64,000 nucleotides of DNA from Sedimentitalea sp042687825 (GTDB lineage Bacteria > Pseudomonadota > Alphaproteobacteria > Rhodobacterales > Rhodobacteraceae). Every line of letters starts with the position of its first letter. Position 1 is the stretch's first letter. The stretch lies in NCBI RefSeq assembly GCF_042687825.1, contig NZ_JBHUQE010000006.1:1-64000 (forward strand), given 5' to 3'. The notes below the pieces were generated by a model. That model saw only the letters and a list, made by a program, of their open reading frames with translations, had not been told where the DNA came from and ran no database searches. Of the stretch, positions 18,017-26,277 are shown piece by piece. The translations under genes were made by a program, and so were the position numbers.

Positions 18017-18892
18017 ATGACCCAGATCATTTCCGCGCTCACCGAGGTTTCCGACCGCTATCAGGCTCTGTTCGTCGACCTGTGGGGGTGTGTGCATGAC
18101 GGCGTGCAGGCGTTCCCCGAGGCGGTGGCCGCGCTGCAGGGGTTTCGTCAGACCGGCGGCACCGTGGTGCTGTTGACCAACTCGCCGAAACCCCGCGCCG
18201 GGGTGCGCGAGCAACTCAAGCTGCTGGGTGTGCCCGAGGATTGCTGGGACACAATTGCCACCTCCGGTGACAGCGCGCGCTCTGCAATGTTTCTCGGCGC
18301 GGTCGGAGAAAAGGTCTGGTTCATGGGAGAAGAGGCGCGCGACGCGGCGTTTTTCGAACCCCTGGCTGTGGTCGAGGACCCGGTCACCATCACCCGCGTG
18401 CCGCTGGAACAGGCAGAGGGCATCGTCTGTTGCGGCCCGTTCGATCCGCAGGCCGATCCGGCGGTGAACCGGCCGCAATTCCTGTATGCGAAACAAAAAG
18501 GGCTGAAGCTGCTCTGCGCCAATCCGGACATCGTGGTGGACCGCGGCGAAACCCGGGAATGGTGCGCCGGGGCCCTGGCGCGGCTCTATACCGAGATGGG
18601 CGGAGAAAGCCTGTATTTCGGAAAACCGCATCCGCCGATCTATGATCTGGCCCGCCGCCGCCTGGCGGCGCTGGAGCGGATGGTGCCGGATTCGGCGATT
18701 CTGGCCATCGGCGATGGCATTCATACCGATATTCAGGGCGCGATGGGCGAGGATATCGATTCTCTATTCATCACCGGCGGACTGGCGGCCTTGGAAACCA
18801 AAACGTCGCAACAGCCTGATCCGGATGCGCTATCCGCCTATCTGGACAAGGAAAAAACCAATCCGCGCTATGCGATAGGTAAGTTGCGGTGA
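18017..18892 (+). CDS. HAD-superfamily class IIA protein (TIGR01459-like)
   Basis: This 291-residue protein has HAD class IIA features: VDLWGCVHDG (20-29), LLTNSPKP as motif II, FGKPHPPIYD as motif III and GDGIHTDIQGA as motif IV. The position two residues after the nucleophile Asp21, normally an acidic general acid, is Trp in DLWG. This is a feature of the alphaproteobacterial TIGR01459 group as I recall it. The substrate is unknown. It sits alone between an exporter operon and maoC, with a short 85-base gap upstream. Confidence 0.8.
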   Translation: MTQIISALTEVSDRYQALFVDLWGCVHDGVQAFPEAVAALQGFRQTGGTVVLLTNSPKPRAGVREQLKLLGVPEDCWDTIATSGDSARSAMFLGAVGEKVWFMGEEARDAAFFEPLAVVEDPVTITRVPLEQAEGIVCCGPFDPQADPAVNRPQFLYAKQKGLKLLCANPDIVVDRGETREWCAGALARLYTEMGGESLYFGKPHPPIYDLARRRLAALERMVPDSAILAIGDGIHTDIQGAMGEDIDSLFITGGLAALETKTSQQPDPDALSAYLDKEKTNPRYAIGKLR

Positions 18893-18936
18893 CAAAAATA
18901 AAGCTTGATTTTCTGCGCGTGCAAAGTAATAAAGTT

Positions 18937-18948
18937 GCCAAGCTTGGC
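18937..18948. promoter_or_regulatory. Palindrome upstream of maoC
   Basis: A perfect 12-bp inverted repeat (GCCAAGCTTGGC) lies in an AT-rich 100-base stretch before the MaoC gene, about 47 bases from its start. It could be an operator. No regulator gene is adjacent, so the role is unknown. Confidence 0.3.
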
Positions 18949-18994
18949 GAAAATACAAACTAATATTACCGTGCCGATGACGAAAGAGGACATC

Positions 18995-19438
18995 ATGTTG
19001 GACAACCTGCCCCGCGGAACCATCTGCATCGAAGACATCGAGATGGGCATGTCGCGCCATCTGCGCAAAACCGTGACCGACGAGGATATCGAGATGTTCG
19101 CCGCGGTCTCGACCGACCGGAACCCGGTGCATCTGGACGATGACTATGCGCGGGACACGATCTTTCAGGGCCGCATTGCCCATGGCATGTTGACTGCCGG
19201 GCTGATCTCGGCCGTGATCGGCGAGCAGCTGCCCGGGCATGGCACCGTCTATATGGGCCAGTCGCTGAAATTCCTGGCCCCCGTGCGTCCCGGCGATACG
19301 GTCTATGCCGAAGTCACGGTGATCGATATCGACATGTCCAAGCGGCGGGTCAAGCTGGACTGCATCTGTTCGGTGGATGGCAAGAAGGTTCTGATGGGCG
19401 AGGCCGTGGTGCTGGCTCCCAGCCGCAAATTCGACTGA
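18995..19438 (+). CDS. MaoC-like (R)-specific enoyl-acyl hydratase
   Basis: This 147-residue single hot-dog protein carries the hydratase-2 motif in DRNPVHLDDDYARD and then GRIAHGML, with the catalytic Asp/His pair. Such proteins hydrate trans-2-enoyl-CoA or related thioesters, for example to supply (R)-3-hydroxyacyl-CoA. The start at 18995 (MLDNLPRG) follows a GAGGA RBS by four bases; an ATG at 18977 is in frame but has no RBS. The gene has its own AT-rich upstream region and is followed by ribF. Confidence 0.82.
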   Translation: MLDNLPRGTICIEDIEMGMSRHLRKTVTDEDIEMFAAVSTDRNPVHLDDDYARDTIFQGRIAHGMLTAGLISAVIGEQLPGHGTVYMGQSLKFLAPVRPGDTVYAEVTVIDIDMSKRRVKLDCICSVDGKKVLMGEAVVLAPSRKFD

Positions 19439-19561
19439 TCCGGCGGCGCAATCGCCCCTGACGGGAGAACCCATGTGCCGATGCGCCTGCTGGCGGTACG
19501 GTTGGCAGGACCAGATAATCCCGCCCTTGCGCGCAGCCACGGACAAAGCTACGCAACCGAC

Positions 19562-20494
19562 ATGCGGATCGTGCGGGACTATCAGTTTGTCGAAGCTCAG
19601 GATCGCGGCGCCAGCGTCGCGATCGGCAATTTCGACGGTGTTCATCTGGGACATCAATCGGTGATCGAGCTGGCGCGGCGGGCGGCCCCGGACGCACCGC
19701 TGGGGGTGCTGACCTTCGAGCCGCACCCGCGCGAATTCTTCGCCCCCAACGCTCCGCCCTTTCGCCTGATGGGGCGCGAGGCCCGCACCCACCGTCTGGA
19801 AAAGCTGGGGGTTCAGCGGCTCTATGAACTGGCCTTTAACGCCGGGCTGGCCGGACTCAGTCCGCGCGCCTTTGCGCAGAACGTGATCACCGACGGCCTC
19901 GGTCTGGCACACGTAGTCGTGGGCGGCGATTTCTGCTTTGGCAAGGGTCGCGCCGGCAATGCCGAGGACCTGGTACGGTTCGGCGCGGAAATGGGATTTG
20001 GCGTCACCATCGCACCGCTGCTGGAAAGCCGGGACAACACCGTATCTTCGACCGCCATTCGCCGGGCGCTCAGCGATGGGCAGCCGAGAAAAGCCGCCGA
20101 GATGCTGGGGCACTGGCACCGGATCGAAGGCCAGGTGATCAGCGGCGAACAACGGGGCCGCGATCTGGGCTTTCCCACGGCCAACATGTCGATCGAGGGG
20201 CTGCATCCGCCCGCCTTTGGCGTCTATGCGGTGCTGGTCGACGTTCTGGACGGCCCGCATGCCGGCAGCTATCAGGGTGCCGCCTCGCTGGGGGTGCGGC
20301 CGATGTTCGGCGAGAACCGGCCAAATCTGGAAACCTATCTGTTCGATTTTGTCGGTGATCTTTATGGCGCCACCCTGTCGGTGGCCCTGATAGAACATCT
20401 GCGCCCAGAGCAGACCTTTGGTGACCTGCCGGCCCTGGTGGCGCAGATGACGGATGACTGTGCCAAGGCCCGGACAATTCTGGACGCTTTGTGA
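19562..20494 (+). CDS. ribF: Bifunctional riboflavin kinase / FAD synthetase
   Basis: RibF phosphorylates riboflavin to FMN and adenylates FMN to FAD. The 310-residue protein has the nucleotidyl-transferase motif GNFDGVHLGHQ (22-32) in the N-terminal half, VSSTAIR near 165, and the C-terminal kinase motif DLGFPTAN. The start at 19562 (MRIVRDYQF) matches family N-termini; the frame is open for 29 more codons upstream. Its stop overlaps the next gene. Confidence 0.94.
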   Translation: MRIVRDYQFVEAQDRGASVAIGNFDGVHLGHQSVIELARRAAPDAPLGVLTFEPHPREFFAPNAPPFRLMGREARTHRLEKLGVQRLYELAFNAGLAGLSPRAFAQNVITDGLGLAHVVVGGDFCFGKGRAGNAEDLVRFGAEMGFGVTIAPLLESRDNTVSSTAIRRALSDGQPRKAAEMLGHWHRIEGQVISGEQRGRDLGFPTANMSIEGLHPPAFGVYAVLVDVLDGPHAGSYQGAASLGVRPMFGENRPNLETYLFDFVGDLYGATLSVALIEHLRPEQTFGDLPALVAQMTDDCAKARTILDAL

Positions 20495-20964
20495 TGGCCG
20501 ATCCGATCGACCGCCAGGGACTGGCCCACCGGTACTGGGAACGCAAATCCCTGAACCGACTGACCCAGCAGGAATGGGAGGCACTGTGCGACGGTTGCGG
20601 AAAATGCTGCCTGAACAAGCTCGAGGATGAGGACAGCGGCGAGGTGGCGTTGACCCGCGTTGCCTGCCGGCTGCTGGACGACACGACCTGCCGTTGTGCG
20701 CAATACGATATCCGCCATCAATTCGTTCCCGAGTGCATCGTTTTGCGCCCAGACAATCTGGATCAGCACGCCTATTGGATGCCCGCAACCTGCGCCTATC
20801 GCCTGTTGTGGGAGGGCCGGCCGCTTTTTGACTGGCATCCGTTGATTTCCGGAACGCCACATTCGGTGCATCGCGCCGGCGTGTCCGTGCAGGGCTGGAC
20901 TGTGCCGGAGTTCGAAACCCCGGAAGAAGAATGGGAAGATCACATCATAGAGGAACCGATCTGA
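20494..20964 (+). CDS. YcgN/YkgJ family cysteine-cluster protein (UPF0260)
   Basis: This 156-residue protein has an N-terminal CDGCGKCCLNK cluster and further cysteines in CRCAQYD and PECIVL. This pattern defines the UPF0260/YcgN family, which probably binds zinc or an Fe-S cluster. The function is unknown. The gene overlaps ribF (TGATG) and the downstream aldolase (TGATG). A GTG three bases earlier (20491) is an alternative start. Confidence 0.85.
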   Translation: MADPIDRQGLAHRYWERKSLNRLTQQEWEALCDGCGKCCLNKLEDEDSGEVALTRVACRLLDDTTCRCAQYDIRHQFVPECIVLRPDNLDQHAYWMPATCAYRLLWEGRPLFDWHPLISGTPHSVHRAGVSVQGWTVPEFETPEEEWEDHIIEEPI

Positions 20965-22007
20965 TGCATTTCGCCTCGGACAATTCCGGCCCAGTGCATC
21001 CGCAGGTGATGCAGGCGCTGTCGGCAGCCAATGACGGGCATGCCATGGCCTATGGTGCGGATGCGCTGATGGACGAGGTGCGCCGGGGTATCCGCGCCCT
21101 TTTTCAGGCACCAGATGCGGCGGTCTATCTGGTGGCCACCGGCACCGCCGCCAACGCGCTGGCGCTGGCGACCCTCACCCGGCCCTGGCAGACCGTGTTC
21201 TGCAGCCCGGTCGCCCATATCCACGAGGATGAGTGCAACGCGCCGGAATTCTTCTGCGGCGGCGCCAAGCTGACGTTGGTGCCCGGCGGCGACAAGATGA
21301 CACCGCAGTGCCTGGCCGACACCATCGCCCGCGAGAACACCCGCGGCGTGCATGGTCCCCAACGGGGGCCGGTGTCGATCACCCAGGCCACCGAACGCGG
21401 CTCGGTTTACGGATTGGCCGAATTGCGGGCTCTGACCGCCATCGCCCGGGCGCATGAGCTGCCGGTGCACATGGACGGCGCCCGCATGGCGAACGCGCTG
21501 GCGCGGCTGGATTGTTCGGTCGCCGATATGACCTGGCGTGCCGGTGTGGATGCGGTCTGTTTCGGCGGCACAAAGAACGGGCTGATGGGCGCCGAGGCGG
21601 TGGTGATCTTTGATCCCGCGCTGGCCTGGGAGTTCGAGCTGCGCCGCAAGCGCGGTGGTCACCTGTTCTCAAAGCATCGGTATCTGTCGGCACAGATGGC
21701 GGCCTATCTGCGCGACGATCTTTGGCTGGACATGGCGCGCGCGGCGAACGCCAATTGCGACCGTCTGGCAGCCGGGTTGCGCGCGGCCGGGGCGCGGTTC
21801 GTGCACCCGCCGGATGCCAACATGATTTTTGCCGCCTTTCCCCGCGTCGTGCATCAGCGCCTGCACGACGCCGGCGCTGTCTATCACCTGTGGGATGGCA
21901 CGCTGCAGGGGGATGATCCACAAGAACCGTTGACCGCGCGGCTGGTCTGTGACTGGTCGACCGGTGCCGACCAGATCGACCGGTTCCTGTCGCTGTTCCC
22001 GCAATGA
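20964..22007 (+). CDS. Low-specificity L-threonine aldolase
   Basis: This 347-residue PLP enzyme of fold type I has MDGARMANAL around Asp171 and the PLP lysine in FGGTKNG (Lys204). Both are diagnostic of threonine aldolases, which cleave L-threonine or L-allo-threonine to glycine and acetaldehyde. The start at 20964 (MHFASDNSG) was preferred over an earlier in-frame ATG because of the 1-base overlap with the preceding gene and the family N-terminus. It is the last gene of the ribF-ycgN-aldolase run. Confidence 0.9.
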   Translation: MHFASDNSGPVHPQVMQALSAANDGHAMAYGADALMDEVRRGIRALFQAPDAAVYLVATGTAANALALATLTRPWQTVFCSPVAHIHEDECNAPEFFCGGAKLTLVPGGDKMTPQCLADTIARENTRGVHGPQRGPVSITQATERGSVYGLAELRALTAIARAHELPVHMDGARMANALARLDCSVADMTWRAGVDAVCFGGTKNGLMGAEAVVIFDPALAWEFELRRKRGGHLFSKHRYLSAQMAAYLRDDLWLDMARAANANCDRLAAGLRAAGARFVHPPDANMIFAAFPRVVHQRLHDAGAVYHLWDGTLQGDDPQEPLTARLVCDWSTGADQIDRFLSLFPQ

Positions 22008-22010
22008 GGT

Positions 22011-22817
22011 CTAAGCTGCGGCAGCGGTAAAGAACGCCCGCAGATGGTCTGCGGCTGCGTCTGGATGGGTGATCGGCAGCATGTGCCCGGCGCCGGGAAC
22101 AACGCGGCATTGGGCCTGTGGCAGGCGATGCGCCAGACCATCATGGATCACCTTGACGATCGGATCGCTTTCGCTGCCGCGCAGCAGCAGCACCGGCATC
22201 CGCACGCGGTCCAGTGCGCCGGGCCGCAGCAAACCGGAATGGTCGCCTAAAAGGGCCGCATTGCTGGATGGCACCACGTGGATGCCCCGGATCATTGCGG
22301 CCCGTGCCGGCTCGGACAGGTCGGGCCAACGCGGCGCGCCGCCGCCCCACCTCCGGTTGAACAGGCGCGCGGCCAAGGCGTCATCGCCGGTTTCAAAGGC
22401 GGCTGTCACGGGCGCCATGGTGCGGGTGTGCCGCGCCATCGCCGTGGGATCGTCCCGGGCGGCGACGGCAAAGAACACCGGCTCGATCATTGTAAGGCTG
22501 CGTACGCGATCCGGCATCTCTGCGGCCAGCCGCAATGCGACGACGGCCCCAAAGGAATGGCCGACCAGGTCCATCGGTTGCGTCAACAGGGGCGCGACCG
22601 CCTGCACCATCCGGTCCAGAAAGTCCCCCTGTCCATCCCAGTCCGGGCTGCGCCCGTGGCTCAGCATGTCCGGCGTCACAAGGGTCGTCTGGTCCTGCAT
22701 CAACCCGGCCAGGCCGCGCCAGGCGCCGGAATGGGCGATGGTACAGTGCAGGCCCAGGATCTGCCGGGGACCCGATCCGAAACGGCGCGAAAACAGCGAC
22801 TGGGGCGGCGCATCCAT
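22011..22817 (-). CDS. Alpha/beta hydrolase
   Basis: This 268-residue protein has the nucleophile elbow GHSFG (Ser88) and the catalytic His in GAGHMLP (His245), with HCTIAHSGAW near the oxyanion region. The fold and catalytic residues are clear; the substrate is not. It follows the DsbA-fold isomerase gene on the same strand by five bases, so the two are probably co-transcribed. The start ATG at 22817 is the first in frame. Confidence 0.85.
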   Translation of the reverse strand: MDAPPQSLFSRRFGSGPRQILGLHCTIAHSGAWRGLAGLMQDQTTLVTPDMLSHGRSPDWDGQGDFLDRMVQAVAPLLTQPMDLVGHSFGAVVALRLAAEMPDRVRSLTMIEPVFFAVAARDDPTAMARHTRTMAPVTAAFETGDDALAARLFNRRWGGGAPRWPDLSEPARAAMIRGIHVVPSSNAALLGDHSGLLRPGALDRVRMPVLLLRGSESDPIVKVIHDGLAHRLPQAQCRVVPGAGHMLPITHPDAAADHLRAFFTAAAA

Positions 22818-22822
22818 CCGGC

Positions 22823-23425
22823 TCAGGCCCCGGCTTCGCTCAGATGCAGGTCCAGGTCCGCAAGCCGGTCCTGTCCCCAGAACCGGTGGCCATCCGATGT
22901 CAGATAGAACGGCACGCCAAATACTCCGCGTTCGACGGCCTCGTCGAGGTTTCTTGCATAGGTCTCGGCCCCTTGCAGCAGGCCGCTGTCGGCCAGGGCG
23001 GGATCGAACCCGGCGGCCTGCAGGCAGTCGCGGATCACCGCGTCATCGGCGATGTCTTTTTCTTCGGCCCAGCAGCCGCGCAGAAAGGACTGGACCAAGC
23101 CGCCCAGATCGCCGCCGCCAGCGGATTGGGCGGCAATCACCGCATAGGCGGATGGCGCCATGTTGGTCGGCCAATGCGCCGGCTTCAGGTTGAACGGCAT
23201 GTTCAGCTTCTTGGCCTGCCGTTTCAGTTCGATGGCGCGATATTCCAGACGTGACGGGTGCCGGTCGGGCAGGGCAATCCCGCCGGTGCGGGAAAACAGC
23301 GCCAGCAGATCCAGCGGCTTGTAGGCAATGGTCGCGCCATGTTTGGCGGCGATCCGTTCCAGCCGGTCGCCCGCCAGATAGGCATAGGGTGACAGAGTCG
23401 CAAAAAAGTAGTCGATGTCCGCCAT
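22823..23425 (-). CDS. 2-hydroxychromene-2-carboxylate isomerase-like (DsbA-fold, kappa-GST type)
   Basis: This 200-residue protein matches the glutathione-dependent HCCA isomerase family: DYFFATLSPYAYLAGDRL at the N-terminus with the active Ser in FATLSPYAY, and GVFGVPFYL with a cis-Pro near residue 165. Close family members act in naphthalene degradation, but most bacterial homologues sit outside such pathways, as here. The start at 23425 (MADIDYFF) was chosen from the family N-terminus; the frame continues far upstream, antisense to prs. Confidence 0.82.
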   Translation of the reverse strand: MADIDYFFATLSPYAYLAGDRLERIAAKHGATIAYKPLDLLALFSRTGGIALPDRHPSRLEYRAIELKRQAKKLNMPFNLKPAHWPTNMAPSAYAVIAAQSAGGGDLGGLVQSFLRGCWAEEKDIADDAVIRDCLQAAGFDPALADSGLLQGAETYARNLDEAVERGVFGVPFYLTSDGHRFWGQDRLADLDLHLSEAGA

Positions 23426-23530
23426 TTGCCGAAATCCCCCGCCAATTTCTTTGCGTGACGGTAAGGGCATGCTAAGCGGTGTCAACATCTCGAATCTGTC
23501 AAAATCCCTAGCTGACCCGGAACCCTCGCC

Positions 23531-24550
23531 ATGCCGACACTGACCGAACCCAAGCTGATCGCCGGGAACGCCAACCTGCCTCTGGCCAAAGGGATTGCCA
23601 AGCGCATGACTATGCATCGCGGCGTGCATACCGGTCTGGTGGATGCCCGGGTCGAGCGGTTCAATGATGGCGAAATCTTTGTCGAAGTGTTCGAGAATGT
23701 CCGCGGCGAGGACATGTTCATCATCCAGCCGACTTCGAACCCGGCCAATGACAATCTGATGGAACTGCTGATCATGGCCGACGCGCTGCGCCGGTCCTCG
23801 GCGGCGCGGGTCACCGCCGTTCTGCCCTATTTCGGCTATGCCCGTCAGGACCGCCGCACCAAAGCGCGCACACCGATTTCCGCCAAGCTGGTGGCCAACA
23901 TGCTGGTCGGCACCGGGATCGAACGGGTTCTGACGATGGATCTGCACGCGGCGCAGATTCAGGGTTTTTTCGACATTCCGGTCGACAACCTCTACGCCAG
24001 CCCGGTCTTTGCGCTGGACATCAAGACCCATTTCAAGGGGCAGATGGACGACCTGATGGTGGTCTCGCCCGATGTCGGCGGCGTCGCCCGGGCGCGCGAA
24101 CTGGCCAAGCGCATCAATTCGCCTCTGGCCATCGTCGACAAGCGCCGCGAAAAGGCGGGCGAAGTGGCCGAGATGACGGTGATCGGTGATGTACAGGACA
24201 AGATCTGCCTGATCGTGGATGACATGTGCGATACCGCCGGAACCCTGTGCAAGGCCGCCGAGGTGCTGCTGGAGCAGGGCGCGCGCGAGGTGCATTCCTA
24301 TATCACCCACGGCGTGATGAGCGGCCCGGCGGTCGAGCGCGTGACCGGCTCGGTGATGAAATCCCTGGTCATCACCGATACGATCCAGCCGACGGCGGCG
24401 GTGCAGGGTGCGGCCAATATCCGCATCGTGCCGACTGCGCCGGTCTTCGCCCAGGCGATCCTGAACATCTGGAACGGCACCTCGGTCTCGTCGCTGTTTG
24501 ACGATGCGACGCTGACGCCGATTTACGAGTCGCTTTACACGGCGGCCTGA
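23531..24550 (+). CDS. prs: Ribose-phosphate pyrophosphokinase
   Basis: Prs makes PRPP from ribose 5-phosphate and ATP for purine, pyrimidine, histidine and NAD synthesis. The 339-residue protein shows the class I features in order: RFNDGEIFVE, the flexible loop YARQDRR, DLHAAQIQGFF, VSPDVGG and the PRPP-binding loop IVDDMCDTAGT with Asp230-Asp231. The 105-base gap to the divergent isomerase gene holds both promoters. No terminator is obvious after it; the next gene is convergent. Confidence 0.97.
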   Translation: MPTLTEPKLIAGNANLPLAKGIAKRMTMHRGVHTGLVDARVERFNDGEIFVEVFENVRGEDMFIIQPTSNPANDNLMELLIMADALRRSSAARVTAVLPYFGYARQDRRTKARTPISAKLVANMLVGTGIERVLTMDLHAAQIQGFFDIPVDNLYASPVFALDIKTHFKGQMDDLMVVSPDVGGVARARELAKRINSPLAIVDKRREKAGEVAEMTVIGDVQDKICLIVDDMCDTAGTLCKAAEVLLEQGAREVHSYITHGVMSGPAVERVTGSVMKSLVITDTIQPTAAVQGAANIRIVPTAPVFAQAILNIWNGTSVSSLFDDATLTPIYESLYTAA

Positions 24551-24573
24551 TCAGATCTCTCGTGTCGCCATAA

Positions 24574-24921
24574 TCACAATTGCCAGTCATCCTTGTGGGC
24601 CAGCGCGCCCATCGCCGTCCATGCCACCCGGATACGGGCCACGCGGGTGTCTGATCAGGTGCGGAACACAATCTCGACCCCCTCGGGTGTCACGTTCTGC
24701 GCCGCCAGTTCGGCCCGAATGGGGGCCGATGTGTCTACGTCCCACAGCGAGACCGCCAGTTGCACCGCAGGAGCAGCGAGAAAGGCCTCGCTGAACCGCA
24801 CCGTCTGGCTGCGCTCGCGCCGGCCCTCGCCGGTCCACATGGCCCCCCCGTCCTGAAACTCGGAAAACAGGGCGACCTCGCCCTGTTCGATACCGATCAG
24901 GTGTGTCTCGATGCGTTTCAT
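24574..24921 (-). pseudogene. H-type lectin domain protein interrupted by an in-frame TGA
   Basis: Reading from the ATG at 24921 (MKRIETHLIGI), residues 1-88 match the H-type lectin pattern, ending VTPEGVEIVFRT, and then meet TGA at 24657-24655. The same frame continues without interruption as SDTRVARIRVAW and MGALAHKDDWQL to a second TGA at 24574. H-type lectin domains have Trp right after FRT, so the TGA replaces TGG by one base (position 24655). Read through, the protein would be 115 residues, the usual size of these small roseobacter proteins as I recall them. It may be a pseudogene, a truncated protein, or a sequencing error. A GTG at 24933 is an alternative start. Confidence 0.75.
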
Positions 24922-25006
24922 GTATGGGCTCACGTCCTCGGAGAAGTCCGAAAGATTCCTATCGCTGTACAGGCGTCCAAAATCTTATAGGCCGAAACGC
25001 CGCGGA

Positions 25007-26146
25007 TCAGAATGCCAGTCGGTTTACCAGCGCTGCAAGTTGCGCCTGGCCGTTCAATCCGGTGTTTGCGTAGACCGACTTTAGTTGATTGCGCAGGGTG
25101 TGCCGGCTGACACCGGAGGATTCGGCAATCTCTGAAACGGTTTGACCATCGGCAATCGCAATCGCCTGTTCCGCGTCGGTCAGGCCGTGCAAATTCCGCA
25201 GATGTCTGCACACCGATTGACGGTCGAGATCCGTATCCATCAGGACAAGCATCGCAACCGGGGCCCCCGGTGGCGGCATCATGGCGGCCACGGGGGGCAA
25301 GTCCGGGTCGTGAATAACGGGTATTGCGTTGCCGCTACAGGCTGGTCGACACCGGCGAGGACGACAAAACCGGTATTGCCAGGATCATGGGTCAGACGAT
25401 TGATGCCGACCATGCCGGCCTGCAGGTTTTTCCGCGCATTGGCATCAACTGAATTCCAGCGCGCCACAGCGGTCCTGCCACAGCCCGGCGTGCCGCTTGA
25501 GCGCCGATGCGCCCGCGGTATTGCAAAAGGTCTCGCGACCGCGCGGATCCAGCAGGAAGATCGAGTTGCGCATTCGGTTCAATGCCTCGGCATATGACAC
25601 GTTCTCGAAGGCCTGCCCCAGCAGCGACCGCTGCACTTCGAATGCGCGCCGGATATGCGGCGCCAGCAATCGCAAGGTTCCGATCAGACGAGGTGTCGTT
25701 TTGTCTTCGCCCTTAAGTCGCACGGGGCCGCTGATGACAAGTATCCTGCCGTCATCGTTGAACAGTACACCGCCGCCGCCACTGCCGATGGGTTCCGGCC
25801 GCGAAAGAAAGTCGTTGTAAAACTCGCAGGACAGAAACTCGTTGCGACGTATCCAGTATTGAGAATTGTGAATACCCATCACGGGCGTGTTGAGAAGAAG
25901 GGCGGGATAGGGGTTCACGGCCGCGAAATAGTTGGCGTATCCGACCATCAGATCGTCTGGGTATCGCGTGGTTATTTCGCCCAGAGACAGTTTGGCCTGT
26001 GTGTCGTAGCCGTAGATACTCAGATACGCGCCATCGACATGGGCATCCAGCGCCGCCAGAAATTCGGGCCAACGCGCGGGGTCATGACCCGCCTGGTAGG
26101 CCAAACCGACCAGGTGGCCGGATGTTTCCAACGTTAGACCGTGCAT
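25007..26146 (-). pseudogene. LuxR-type regulator broken by two compensating frameshifts
   Basis: Three pieces together make one regulator of about 380 residues. The first (from the ATG at 26146 to a TGA at 25445) is the sensory part and ends CGALEFS. The middle piece, SVDANARKNLQAGMVG onward, is in a different frame down to about 25280. The last piece returns to the first frame and carries a LuxR HTH (LTDAEQAIAIADGQ, then SGVSRHTLRNQLKSVYANTG) ending at 25007. One extra base near 25450 and one missing base in a six-C run (25292-25297, minus strand) would explain both shifts, and their sum is zero. The N-terminal domain is not a recognisable acyl-homoserine-lactone domain. Confidence 0.72.
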
Positions 26147-26220
26147 GGTCAATTTCTCGTCTGCCTCCTCCGGCAGTCTCTCTATGTGATCGCTACTTTA
26201 GCCACTTGCGTCAAAGTTGC

Positions 26221-26254
26221 AAAATTGACCCGGCCACTCCTGCGAATGACCGGG
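26221..26254 (-). terminator. Terminator-like hairpin between the VPLPA-CTERM gene and luxR
   Basis: On the minus strand a stem of about 8 bp (CCCGGTCA / TGGCCGGG) with a 10-nt loop is followed by tcaatttt. It lies just after the VPLPA-CTERM gene and before the luxR-like gene. It probably separates the two transcripts. Confidence 0.5.
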
Positions 26255-26277
26255 CCGACCTAAACCAAATTTACTGG

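Noticed and set aside
24655..24657. Selenocysteine at the in-frame TGA of the lectin gene
   Set aside because: The position is a Trp in the domain family, no SECIS-like hairpin is evident just after the TGA, and lectin domains of this type are not known selenoproteins.
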